From: SHZI01 sp031395645 | GTDB lineage: Bacteria; Pseudomonadota; Gammaproteobacteria; Steroidobacterales; GCA-2729495 | DNA length: 64,000 nt | Direction: 5' to 3' | Assembly: GCA_031395645.1 (NCBI GenBank) | Contig: JANNJM010000036.1 | Location: 1-64,000 of the forward strand | Shown: positions 49,865-58,759 of the stretch, one piece after another | Position numbering within the stretch: position 1 is the first letter of the stretch | How the letters are laid out: each line of letters begins with the position of its first letter | The notes under the pieces: generated by a model | The model's input: the letters and a program-made list of their open reading frames with translations, nothing else | The model's database searches: none | Told to the model about the DNA's origin: nothing | Made by a program: the position numbers and the translations under genes

Positions 49865-52800
49865 TCAGTCCGTCAGATCGTCGAGCAGGCGGCGAGCCTC
49901 CTGGCGCTGCGCAGAGTCACCTTCCTCCAGCACCTCATTCAGGATGCTGCGCGCGCCGTCCGGATCGCCCATATCGACGTAGGCACGGGCGAGATCAAGC
50001 TTGGTGCCCACCTCAGTCATCGTCGGACCCTCGGGGCCCTTGCGCCGTCCGGTCATCACCGAGGTTGGCTCAATATCCTCGGCCTTGCTGTCACCAATAT
50101 CGAAATCCACCTGGCTGAGTTCGGCTGAAGCCTCTCCCAGACCGGCTACCGAGACCCGTGGCTGCTCGGCGGTGTCGTCGACGGCCCTGTGCTCGGCTGT
50201 GGACTCGGCTGTGTCACTGGTCAAATCACGGGCATTACTCAGACCCGAAGAACTCTTTTGCAGGGCATTGCCAAAGGCGGGCAAGTCCAGCGTGCCTTCG
50301 TCGGGAACCATGCGACGCACTTCAGCTGTCGAATCACCTTCCAATGCCTGCAGCAAGTCGGACTCTTCGGCATCGTCCGCGCTTAGGTCGTACACATCGC
50401 TGCCAGCATCCCCTTCAACGGCAGCATGCAGGCCCGTACCCAGATCGCCTGCGGCTTCATCGAGACCCGTTAGATCGAGACCCAGGTCCTCAAGGTTGAT
50501 TTCCTCGGTCTGGTCGCCGGCGGCCGCCCGCCGCGACTCGTCCAAGCCCGAGCGACGGGCGGGGATAGCGCTTTCCAGTGTCGGTGTCTCCAGCGTGCCC
50601 GACGCTGCCATTTCTACCGTTGGCGTTTCGAGGGTAGGCGTTTCAACGGTGCGCGCGCCGAAACTGCGCGACTCAATCGTGGGCGTTTCCATGGTCGGTG
50701 AATAATCACCGGCGTACCGCGCCTCCACCGTCGGCACTTCGGCGGTTCGGCCGCCGCTCTGGCCGCCGCTCTGGCCGCCGCTCTGGCCGCCACCGCGCGG
50801 AGCGATTTCTGTCTGCATCGACCCCGTGCTATCGATCGAGACATCTCCCATGGATCCAAGGTCAAAATCCAGCAACTCGGAGGCGGGCCCCTTGCGGGCC
50901 GCCGTCAGGTCGAGATCGAGGTTCGTCTCATCGGCCTCATCGAACGAGATGTCTACACCGCCCTGGTCGTCGTCAGCCAGGGCCAGATCAAGGCTTGCGT
51001 CGCCGGTGGACGTCACCGCGCCAGCAAAGAGTGGCTCCCCGGGGCAAATCTGCTTGCCCATGATCAGGACTTTGTTCCAGCCGGAATCCGGGGAACCCTT
51101 CATTTGTCGGTGGTAGGTCTGGGCTTCCTTGAGGAAGGAAGCCTTGTTTTCCCAGATAAAGAATACTTCGAGAAGCTTGAGGCGCAGGTCGCGCCGATCC
51201 GGACTGTCCCGGAGCGCTCGGGTGAGCAGTTCGGCTGCCTGATCATAAAGCCCGTACGCCATGTGGAAGTCGGCTTCGGCAACGAGGTCCGCCTGGTCCA
51301 GTTCAACGGCACCCTCGGTGCTGATCGTGCGCTCCAGCGGCGTTTCAGCGTCAGCATCCCGGGCAGCGACTCGTGCAGCGGGGGCCGGACTCCGTTCACC
51401 GGCATCTTCCTCAACCATGTAGCCATCCCGGCGGACAACCGGCTGGGTGCTGCCAGCGCCGCTCGGCATGTCGCCCCGCAAATCGTTACCGAACCGGCCG
51501 GTAGCCTCATCGGCCGTGGCCATGCGCCGGCGGGCAAAGACGAAGAACAGGCCCGCGAGTAGGACCACCGCCGCCGACAGCAGGAAGGGTCCACTGGAGA
51601 CGAGATCGCCCAGCGAGCGCAGGAACCCGCCGTCCCTGTTACGTTCCTGGGGGGAACGCCTGGCCGGTTGCCGCTCATCGGCCGCCGGCTTTTCGACTAC
51701 CGCTGGCTGGTCCGATGCAACGGGCGCTGCGACCGGCCCCACAGGCTCTGCGGAGGGCGCGGGGGCCGGCAGTTCTTCGGGTGGCGCCTCGGCTGGCGCC
51801 GGCACGACCGCTTCCGGAGCCTTTGCCGGGCCCTCAAGCTGCCTGACGCGGTCTTGCAGAGTCTTGAGCTGACTGTCCCTGAGCGCGAGCAGGCGCTGCT
51901 GTTCCGCGAGCTCCCGCTCCAGAGCCATCCGGTCGGCAAGACCGCTGGGGCCGCTGGCGGTGCCGGCCGCCTGTGCGGTCGGCGGCACAAGCTGGAGGCG
52001 AGCCGGCGCCGGAGTGCCGGTGGCGGCCCTGCGCCACTCCTCATCCTGCCTCTGCACTTCAGCGGTCGCTGCGCGACTGGCAATACCCGCCAGTTCACCG
52101 CCCCGGGGCACGCGCAAAATGGCGCCGCGCCGGAGCACGTTGATGTTGCCTGCAAAGGCCTCGGGATTCGCCCGATACAGCGCGAGCATGATCTGATTTA
52201 CCGAAGCGCCGCTGTCCGCCCGCAGTCGCTCCGAGATGCCCCACAGCGTCTCATTCGAACGCACAGGGCCGTAGGTGTCGCCATCCGGTCCGGAAGTGAT
52301 GCGGCCAGATGTGTTCGCACCAGATGTGCTCGCACCAGATGCGCTGCCCACAGATGGCTGGACCGGCGCGCGGCGTATCTCCGGAGCCGCGTCTCCGGGT
52401 CCTGCTGCCGCCGGCGCCGCCGGCCGGGGCGTCTTCGCACCTGCTGAAACCTGGCCCGACGCCAGCTCAGAACCGGCAAAAGCTGGCGGATCCAGGAGAA
52501 CGGTGTACTCCCGCAACAGCCGACCCTGGGGCCAGCTGACGTCCAGCAACAGGGAAATGAAGGGTTCGCTGACCGGCTGGGTGGAGGTAACGCGAACCAC
52601 CGCCCGGGCGCCCTCGCGCTCCACATTGAATCTCAGGTCTTCAAGAAATCGGGGTCGGTCAAGACCAAAACGCTCGAACGTTGCAACTGGGGCCAGTTGG
52701 ACGCTGAGCTGGCTCAACTCATCGGCGTCTGCCGTGACCTGGATCTCGGCAACGAAGGGCTGGTTGAGCGCCGACCGGAGCGTAATTTCGCCGAGGCCCA

Positions 52801-52867
52801 GCGCGCCGGCGGTCAACGGTAGAAGCCCCGCCAGCAGCAGGACTGCAGCGAGTAGAACTCGTGGCAT
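49865..52867 (-). CDS. fimV: FimV polar scaffold / type IV pilus assembly protein
   Basis: A 1,000-residue inner-membrane protein. A signal peptide (LLAAVLLLAGLLPLTAGALG) leads to the FimV N-domain (LGEITLRSALNQPFVAEIQV), a peptidoglycan-binding LysM (about 199-255, NETLWGISERLRAD), a coiled coil (about 305-345) and a transmembrane helix (LLSAAVVLLAGLFFVFARR). A long acidic cytoplasmic region and the conserved C-terminal TPR-like FimV domain (TKLDLARAYVDMGDPDGARSIL) follow. The cytoplasmic part carries TPTLETPTVE-type repeats and three tandem GGQS units. FimV in Pseudomonas recruits pilus and c-di-GMP machinery to the pole. It has its own promoter and is followed by truA. Confidence 0.95.
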   Translation of the reverse strand: MPRVLLAAVLLLAGLLPLTAGALGLGEITLRSALNQPFVAEIQVTADADELSQLSVQLAPVATFERFGLDRPRFLEDLRFNVEREGARAVVRVTSTQPVSEPFISLLLDVSWPQGRLLREYTVLLDPPAFAGSELASGQVSAGAKTPRPAAPAAAGPGDAAPEIRRAPVQPSVGSASGASTSGANTSGRITSGPDGDTYGPVRSNETLWGISERLRADSGASVNQIMLALYRANPEAFAGNINVLRRGAILRVPRGGELAGIASRAATAEVQRQDEEWRRAATGTPAPARLQLVPPTAQAAGTASGPSGLADRMALERELAEQQRLLALRDSQLKTLQDRVRQLEGPAKAPEAVVPAPAEAPPEELPAPAPSAEPVGPVAAPVASDQPAVVEKPAADERQPARRSPQERNRDGGFLRSLGDLVSSGPFLLSAAVVLLAGLFFVFARRRMATADEATGRFGNDLRGDMPSGAGSTQPVVRRDGYMVEEDAGERSPAPAARVAARDADAETPLERTISTEGAVELDQADLVAEADFHMAYGLYDQAAELLTRALRDSPDRRDLRLKLLEVFFIWENKASFLKEAQTYHRQMKGSPDSGWNKVLIMGKQICPGEPLFAGAVTSTGDASLDLALADDDQGGVDISFDEADETNLDLDLTAARKGPASELLDFDLGSMGDVSIDSTGSMQTEIAPRGGGQSGGQSGGQSGGRTAEVPTVEARYAGDYSPTMETPTIESRSFGARTVETPTLETPTVEMAASGTLETPTLESAIPARRSGLDESRRAAAGDQTEEINLEDLGLDLTGLDEAAGDLGTGLHAAVEGDAGSDVYDLSADDAEESDLLQALEGDSTAEVRRMVPDEGTLDLPAFGNALQKSSSGLSNARDLTSDTAESTAEHRAVDDTAEQPRVSVAGLGEASAELSQVDFDIGDSKAEDIEPTSVMTGRRKGPEGPTMTEVGTKLDLARAYVDMGDPDGARSILNEVLEEGDSAQRQEARRLLDDLTD
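50749..50784. repeat. Three tandem 12-base repeats in fimV
   Basis: The plus strand carries GGCCGCCGCTCT three times in perfect tandem, plus a partial fourth unit. The repeats encode GGQS units of the cytoplasmic linker. Being in multiples of 12 bases, copy-number change would not break the frame. Confidence 0.85.
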
Positions 52868-52944
52868 CTAAATTCCCCGAATGAGCCGCCAGCACCACCC
52901 CTCGTCGGGGAACCCAAGAAGCCGATGGCCTAGAAGTAGAACCA

Positions 52945-52973
52945 ACTATAGCCCATATGGTCCCGCCGCGTAA
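52945..52973 (-). promoter_or_regulatory. Candidate fimV promoter
   Basis: TTACGC (52973-52968), a 17-base spacer and TATAGT (52950-52945) lie in the 123-base gap between asd and fimV. The -10 is good and the -35 moderate. Confidence 0.45.
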
Positions 52974-52990
52974 GGCAGAGGCGCGCGGAT

Positions 52991-54019
52991 TTAGAGGTAG
53001 TCGCGGATCAGTAGTTCGGCTATCTGGATGCTGTTCAGGGCAGCCCCCTTGCGGATGTTGTCCGACACCACCCACAGGTTGATGCCCCGCTCGCAGGAGA
53101 TGTCCTCCCGGATCCGGCCCACATAGACCGGATCGTGGCTCGCAGCCTCCGTAACGGCGGTCGGATACCCACCGAGGCGAGCTTCGTCGACGACCGTGAT
53201 ACCGGGCGCGCGCTCCAGCAGGGCGCGGACTTCCGGAGCACTGATCTTGCGCCGGGTCTCGATGTGAACTGCTTCGGAATGGCCGAAGAACACGGGCACG
53301 CGCACGGCTGTCGGGTTCACCTGGATCGCTTCGTCACCCAGGATCTTCCGCGTCTCCCACACCATCTTCATCTCTTCCTTGGTGTAGCCGTTCTCCTGAA
53401 AGTCGTCGATGTGGGGCACGACATTGAAGGCGATCTGTTTCGCCGCGCCCACGGTTTCCACGGGTTGCCCGTTAAGCAGCTGGGCAGTCTGCGCCGCCAG
53501 TGCGTCCACGGAGCGGCGGCCAGCACCGGAGACCGACTGGTAGGTCGCCACGTTAATGCGCGTGATGCCGACAGCGTCGTGAATAGGCTTCAACGCCACG
53601 ACCAGCTGGATCGTGGAGCAGTTGGGATTGGCAATGATGTTGTGCCGGCGGTAGCCCGGAACAGCCTCGGGATTCACTTCCGGCACGATTAGCGGGATGT
53701 CCGATTCATAGCGGAACCGGGAAGTATTGTCGATCACGATGCAGCCGGCGGTGCCAGCGCGCGGCGCGTGCTCGCCAGAGACGCTGCCGCCCGCTGAGAA
53801 TAAACCGATATCTACACCCTTGAAATCGAAAGTGGCGAGATCCCGCACGCGAAGCGTCTTACCCGCAAAACTCACCGTCTTGCCGACGGACCGCGCGCTG
53901 GCCAGCGGAATCAGCTCGCTGACCGGGAAACTGCGCTCTTCGAGGATCTCGAGCAGGGCTTCGCCAACGAGGCCTGTGGCACCGACGACGGCTACGCGAT
54001 AGGCGTCCTTGCTGGGCAT
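52991..54019 (-). CDS. asd: Aspartate-semialdehyde dehydrogenase
   Basis: NADPH-dependent enzyme of the Lys/Met/Thr pathway (342 residues). VAVVGATGLVGEALLEIL is the nucleotide-binding start, FSAGGSVSGEHAP and NPNCSTIQLVVAL (catalytic Cys) mark the active site, and VYVGRIREDISCERGINLWVV is near the C-terminus. It is placed between aroC and fimV. An asd/usg-like gene next to fimV is also seen in pseudomonads. Confidence 0.96.
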   Translation of the reverse strand: MPSKDAYRVAVVGATGLVGEALLEILEERSFPVSELIPLASARSVGKTVSFAGKTLRVRDLATFDFKGVDIGLFSAGGSVSGEHAPRAGTAGCIVIDNTSRFRYESDIPLIVPEVNPEAVPGYRRHNIIANPNCSTIQLVVALKPIHDAVGITRINVATYQSVSGAGRRSVDALAAQTAQLLNGQPVETVGAAKQIAFNVVPHIDDFQENGYTKEEMKMVWETRKILGDEAIQVNPTAVRVPVFFGHSEAVHIETRRKISAPEVRALLERAPGITVVDEARLGGYPTAVTEAASHDPVYVGRIREDISCERGINLWVVSDNIRKGAALNSIQIAELLIRDYL

Positions 54020-54052
54020 GGGATCAATACTCTGGCTAAAGGCGTTTGCGGT

Positions 54053-55159
54053 TCAGGATCGGGGGCGACCGTCTTCGACCGACGGGGTCAAGGGCTGGAC
54101 GTCGGCGTTCTGGCCACGGTGTCGCAGAAAGTGGTCCATCAGCACAATGGCGAGCATGGCCTCGGCAATCGGTGCCGCCCGAAGCCCGACGCAGGGATCG
54201 TGCCGGCCGGTGGTGGCCACCTCCGCAGACTCGCCCTCCTCGTCCACCGTGTCGCCCGGCAGCCTGATGCTCGAGGTTGGCTTGAGTGCGATGCTCACCA
54301 GGATGTCCTGGCCCGTGGATATTCCGCCGAGGACTCCGCCAGACGAATTGCGCCGAAAACCGGTCGGCGTGATTTCATCCCGGTGTTCCGTCCCCTTCTG
54401 GGCGACCACCGCAAAGCCGGCGCCCAATTCCACGGCACGGACCGCGTTGATGCTCATCATCGCGTGGGCAATGTCTGCCTCGAGCTTGTCGAAGACTGGC
54501 TCGCCGAGACCCGCCGGAACGCCGCTCGCCACCACGTTGATGCGCGCACCTATGGAATTGCCCTCCTTACGCAGCGCATCCATATAGGCCTCGAGTTCTG
54601 GCACCCGGGCAGGATCGGCGCAAAAAAACGGGTTGTCGTCTACGGTGGCAAGATCCACAACGTCAAGCACCAACGGACCCAACTGACGCAGGTAACCGCG
54701 AATCTCAATGCCCAGCCGCAACTGCAGGAACTTTCGCGCAATGGCGCCAGCCGCCACACGCATGGCGGTCTCGCGCGCCGATGAACGACCCCCGCCGCGG
54801 TAGTCACGGATCCCGTACTTCTGCTGGTAGGTGTAGTCGGCATGGCCCGGCCGGAAACGATCCTTGATTTTCCGGTAGTCCTGGGACTTCTGATCCACGT
54901 TCTCGATCACCATGCCGATCGGCGTGCCGGTGGTCAGGCCCTCGAACACGCCGGAAAGGATCTGCACCGTGTCAGGCTCGCGGCGCGGGGTGGTATGCCG
55001 CGACTTGCCTGGCCGGCGGCGCTCCAGATCCTTCTGAATGTCGGCCTCGGCGAGCGGCAACCCGGGCGGACACCCGTCGACGATACAGCCCAGCGCCGGC
55101 CCGTGGCTCTCGCCGAAGGTCGTGACCGTATAAGACTTGCCGATGGTATTACCGGACAT
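54053..55159 (-). CDS. aroC: Chorismate synthase
   Basis: FMN-dependent last enzyme of the shikimate pathway (368 residues). The N-terminus SGNTIGKSYTVTTFGESHG contains signature 1. RRPGKSRHTTPRREPDTV, FRPGHADYTYQQKYG and YRGGGRSSARET are also signatures, and GILGGIST-type sequence appears as GVLGGISTGQDI. The ATG at 55159 gives this N-terminus; the longer open frame overlaps prmB. It is seven bases after prmB, a frequent pair. Confidence 0.97.
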   Translation of the reverse strand: MSGNTIGKSYTVTTFGESHGPALGCIVDGCPPGLPLAEADIQKDLERRRPGKSRHTTPRREPDTVQILSGVFEGLTTGTPIGMVIENVDQKSQDYRKIKDRFRPGHADYTYQQKYGIRDYRGGGRSSARETAMRVAAGAIARKFLQLRLGIEIRGYLRQLGPLVLDVVDLATVDDNPFFCADPARVPELEAYMDALRKEGNSIGARINVVASGVPAGLGEPVFDKLEADIAHAMMSINAVRAVELGAGFAVVAQKGTEHRDEITPTGFRRNSSGGVLGGISTGQDILVSIALKPTSSIRLPGDTVDEEGESAEVATTGRHDPCVGLRAAPIAEAMLAIVLMDHFLRHRGQNADVQPLTPSVEDGRPRS

Positions 55160-55166
55160 CAGGACT

Positions 55167-56084
55167 CTACTTTTTTGGCAGGACGACTTCTGGCACAAAG
55201 ACTGCGGCCCCAAGCTCCGCTGCGCTGACGAGGGCGATGCCCTCCCCACCGTTAACAAGCTCGGGCCAGGTAAAGGGCACTTTCGGAAAACGGGCCTCAA
55301 GCACGGCAACTCCGGCTCCAACCTCAAGAGCCAGCCAGCCGTGCGGCGTCAGAAAGCGAGCCGCATGGTGCAATATTCTTGCCGGGGTTGCCATCCCGTC
55401 GACACCGGATTCAAGCGCCAGCAGCGGTTCATGGCCGTACTCGGGCGGGAAAGTCGCCAAGTCCGCCTCGGGTACGTAGGGCGGATTGGAAACGATCAGG
55501 TCGAACGTGCCTTCAACCCCGGAAAAGACATCGGCCTGGACGAGCTCCACGCGCTCTTCCAGGCTGTATCTCTGCACGTTTCGACGCGCGACGGCAAGGG
55601 CGTCGGGTGAGATATCCGTAGCCACCACGCTGCTGTCGGGAAAGGCCAGTGCGAGGGCCACAGCGATGCAGCCGCTGCCCGTCCCGATGTCGAGAATGCG
55701 TCGAACGCCCGGCGGGTCCAACCACGGCTCGAAGCGCTGGGCGATCAACTCCGCGAATGGCGACCGGGGAATCAGCACGCGTTCGTCCACGTAAAACGCC
55801 AGCCCGGCAAACCAGGCCTCCCCTGTCAGGTAGGGCAAAGGCCGGCGACTGCCGATACGCAACGCCAGCAACTCCTCGACCTCTGACCTTTGCTCCGTCG
55901 ATACCCGCAGGCGATAGGCGCGCCGGGCGTCGGCATGCTCGAGACCCAAGACGTGAAAGACGAGGGCGGCGGCTTCGTCGCGTGCATTCTCGGTGCCGTG
56001 ACCGAAAAACACCCCCGCGTCATCGAGACGGCTGGCGCACGCCGTGATCAGCCCGGCAACCGAGCCTGCCTGTCCTTTCGCCAT
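55167..56084 (-). CDS. prmB: Ribosomal protein L3 N5-glutamine methyltransferase
   Basis: Class I methyltransferase of the HemK family (305 residues). The SAM motif is ILDIGTGSGCIAVALALAFP, and the glutamine-methylating signature NPPY appears in DLIVSNPPYVPEADL. The helical N-domain (RDEAAALVFHVLG) and YLTGEAWFAGLAFYVDERVLIPRSP identify PrmB/PrmC. The placement before aroC and the spacing favour PrmB over PrmC. Confidence 0.92.
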   Translation of the reverse strand: MAKGQAGSVAGLITACASRLDDAGVFFGHGTENARDEAAALVFHVLGLEHADARRAYRLRVSTEQRSEVEELLALRIGSRRPLPYLTGEAWFAGLAFYVDERVLIPRSPFAELIAQRFEPWLDPPGVRRILDIGTGSGCIAVALALAFPDSSVVATDISPDALAVARRNVQRYSLEERVELVQADVFSGVEGTFDLIVSNPPYVPEADLATFPPEYGHEPLLALESGVDGMATPARILHHAARFLTPHGWLALEVGAGVAVLEARFPKVPFTWPELVNGGEGIALVSAAELGAAVFVPEVVLPKK

Positions 56085-56155
56085 GCGCCACCCAGAGCCC
56101 GAACCTGAACCGGCGTATAGAATACGTCGCCGCCTCGTCCCGGAACCGACTACTG

Positions 56156-57025
56156 ATGCTCTCCGCCCTGGTCGACCAGCTCTTTGTGCTCTTTCAGCGC
56201 CTGCTGCCGGAACGGCAACTGGGACGTGCGGTGCATGCCCTCACGCGCAACCGGACCCCGTGGCTGCGCAGCATGCTGATCCGGGCCTTCGTGCGCGTCT
56301 ACCGGGTGGACCTCACGGAAGTTGAGCACCCCGAGCCGGAGTCCTGGGAGCACATGAACGCCTTCTTCACGCGACCGCTGCGGCCCGGTGCGCGAATCGT
56401 CGCCAGCGGCGACGGTACCGTGGTATGTCCGAGCGATGGCCTCCTTGAAGAACTGGGCTACGCCGAAGCAGATCAGCTGCTGCAGGCCAAGCGCTTCCGG
56501 TACCGGATCAGCGACTTTCTGGCGCTGAATGCGGCTGAAGCCGGGCTCTTCAGTGGTGGGGCGACTGCCACCATCTACCTCGCACCGCACGATTATCACC
56601 GCGTGCACATGCCCCTCGGCGGTCGGGTGACGGAGATGGTCTACGTCCCCGGCCGGCGCTGGGCCGTCAACCGTCGCACGGTCCGCACGGTGCCGGGCCT
56701 GTTTGCCGCCAACGAGCGCGTGATCCTGTGGTGCGAGAATTCTGCAGGCCGCTTTGCGGTTGTGCTGGTCGGCGCGCTAAACGTCGCGAGTATCTCGCTG
56801 GCGTGGAGTGGTGACGTGCCGTCTTCGGACGAGGTGGTCAGGACCCTTTACGGAGCGACGGATCCGCGGCTTCAGATTGCAGTCGGGGGTCTGCTCGGGC
56901 AGTTCAACCTCGGCTCCACGGTGGTGATTGTTGCGGAGCGAGCCCTCATTGAATGGGACGCCACCGTCACACCGGGTGAGGCAGTCCGAATGGGCGCGCG
57001 CCTTGGACAGAGCCGGGCCAACTAG
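56156..57025 (+). CDS. psd: Phosphatidylserine decarboxylase
   Basis: Inner-membrane pyruvoyl enzyme making phosphatidylethanolamine (289 residues). It carries the self-cleavage site LGST (FNLGSTVVIV), which splits beta and alpha chains near residue 252. The charge-relay residues are Asp in CPSDG and His in LAPHDYHRVHMP. The N-terminal FFTRPLRPGAR is typical. The gene is divergent from prmB and overlaps epmA by one base. Confidence 0.97.
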   Translation: MLSALVDQLFVLFQRLLPERQLGRAVHALTRNRTPWLRSMLIRAFVRVYRVDLTEVEHPEPESWEHMNAFFTRPLRPGARIVASGDGTVVCPSDGLLEELGYAEADQLLQAKRFRYRISDFLALNAAEAGLFSGGATATIYLAPHDYHRVHMPLGGRVTEMVYVPGRRWAVNRRTVRTVPGLFAANERVILWCENSAGRFAVVLVGALNVASISLAWSGDVPSSDEVVRTLYGATDPRLQIAVGGLLGQFNLGSTVVIVAERALIEWDATVTPGEAVRMGARLGQSRAN

Positions 57026-58026
57026 TGGCCTGGCGGCCCAGTGCATCGTGGACGGCACTTCGTCAGCGCGCCCGGCTGCTGGCTGCCACCCGCTCTTTCT
57101 TCAGCGCGCGCGGCCTGCTGGAAGTCGAGACGCCCGCACTGGTGCGGCATGCGGTAACGGACCCCCACCTGGGGAACATCAGTGTCCGACCGGTCAGTGG
57201 ACCGCCGCTCTTTCTGCACACGTCCCCCGAATTCCACATGAAACGCCTGTTGGCCGCAGGAGCCCCGGACATCTGGCAACTCGGCAAAGTCTTCCGGGAC
57301 GGTGAAGCCGGCAGGCACCACGAACCAGAGTTCACCCTCCTGGAATGGTATCGCCACGACTTCACCCTGGAGCAGCTGGCGGGCGAGACTTGCGCGCTGC
57401 TCACGGTACTCGCGCGCGAGGCTGAAATCGCAGGCGCCGTGCCCTCGCTGGCACTCGAAACGCCCGTTTACTGGACCTACGCGGACCTGTTCCGGGCAAC
57501 GTTGGGTGTTGATCCTCTGACGGCAGGTATAGCGGATTTGCAAGACTGTGCCCGTTCCGTCCTGGGCAGCCGGGCGAGTGCAGAGCTTTGCGGTAGTCTC
57601 GGCGACAAGACCACGCTGTGGCTCGACCTGCTGATGAGCCACGTGGTCAGCAAGCGGCTGGAGGGAACGCTCATTGCTGTGGTCACGGGTTACCCCGCAG
57701 CGCAGGCCGCCCTCGCCCGCGTGAATCCGGCGGATCACCGCGTCGCGGAACGGTTCGAGGTCTTCTGTCGCGGGATCGAAGTGGCCAACGGTTACCGCGA
57801 GCTCACTGATGCGGCTGAACTGCGCCGGCGTTTCAGCGCGGATCGCGCCCTCCGGGCCCAATTGGGCCGGCACGACGTAACGCCGGACGAGCAACTGCTG
57901 GCAGCGCTGGAGCACGGCCTGCCCGACTGCTCAGGGGTTGCCGTTGGCTTTGACCGGGTGGTGATGGTTCTGCTCGGGCTTGGCACGCTGCAGGCAGCGA
58001 TCAGCTTCCCTGTCCTGGAGAATTAG
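57025..58026 (+). CDS. epmA: EF-P--(R)-beta-lysine ligase
   Basis: Class II lysyl-tRNA-synthetase-like enzyme without an anticodon-binding domain (333 residues) that attaches (R)-beta-lysine to elongation factor P. Motif 2 is in KVFRDGEAGRHHEPEFTLLEWYR and motif 3 in VGFDRVVMVLLGLGTLQAAI; LHTSPEFHMKRLLAAG lies between. Its GTG start overlaps the psd TAG by one base. The target gene efp is convergent and ends 17 bases away. The partner epmB is not in the window. Confidence 0.95.
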   Translation: MAWRPSASWTALRQRARLLAATRSFFSARGLLEVETPALVRHAVTDPHLGNISVRPVSGPPLFLHTSPEFHMKRLLAAGAPDIWQLGKVFRDGEAGRHHEPEFTLLEWYRHDFTLEQLAGETCALLTVLAREAEIAGAVPSLALETPVYWTYADLFRATLGVDPLTAGIADLQDCARSVLGSRASAELCGSLGDKTTLWLDLLMSHVVSKRLEGTLIAVVTGYPAAQAALARVNPADHRVAERFEVFCRGIEVANGYRELTDAAELRRRFSADRALRAQLGRHDVTPDEQLLAALEHGLPDCSGVAVGFDRVVMVLLGLGTLQAAISFPVLEN

Positions 58027-58043
58027 CAGTCCGGAGAGCCGTG

Positions 58044-58610
58044 CTACTTTACCCGCGACGCATACGCACTCGTGCGGGTATCGACCTTGATGACTTCACC
58101 CTCGTTAATGAACAGCGGCACCTTGACGACCGCGCCAGTCTCGAGCCGCGCAGGCTTCATGCCACCCGTGGCGGTATCACCCCGGACGCCAGGATCGGTT
58201 TCGACAATCTTCAGTTCGACGAAAATCGGCGGCATCACCAGCAGCGGCACTCCGTTCCAGAGCGTAACGGTGCAGGTGTCCTGCTCCCGGAGCCACTGCC
58301 TGGCTTCCTCGACGGCGGTGAGCGAGGCCGGAATCTGCTCAAAGGTCTCGGGATCCATGAAGTACCACATGTCACCGTCCACATAGAGGTACTGCATCGG
58401 CCGATCGACGACATCCGCCGATTCGATCGAGTCGCTGTTACGGTAGGTCTTTTCAACCGTCCGCCCGGTGCGCAAATTGCGAATGCGGACCCGGTTAAAG
58501 GCCTGGCCCTTGCCGGGTTTGACGAACTCATTGTCGACCACGGCGCAGGGATCGCCATCGATCAATACCTTGCTGCCGCCCCGGAGATCACTCGCGCTGT
58601 AATTGGCCAT
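58044..58610 (-). CDS. efp: Elongation factor P
   Basis: Three-domain translation factor (188 residues) relieving stalls at polyproline. It starts MANYSASDLRGGSKVLIDGD and has the modified-lysine loop VKPGKGQAF, so Lys34 is available for EpmA. The later signature is KVDTRTSAYASRVK at the C-terminus with ELKIVETDPGVRGDT. The ATG at 58610 is the family start; upstream frame is non-coding. Convergent with epmA. Confidence 0.98.
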   Translation of the reverse strand: MANYSASDLRGGSKVLIDGDPCAVVDNEFVKPGKGQAFNRVRIRNLRTGRTVEKTYRNSDSIESADVVDRPMQYLYVDGDMWYFMDPETFEQIPASLTAVEEARQWLREQDTCTVTLWNGVPLLVMPPIFVELKIVETDPGVRGDTATGGMKPARLETGAVVKVPLFINEGEVIKVDTRTSAYASRVK

Positions 58611-58759
58611 AGAAACCCATTCGTCTTCGCAGCAGCCTAGTCTAGCGGAATTTTTCGGCACGACATAACTCCAGCGGGGCCACATAATCGAACGACGATC
58701 ACATAATCCCCCGGCATCGACCTGCAGAATCCCGCTCCATTCCAGGGACTTGAACAGGT

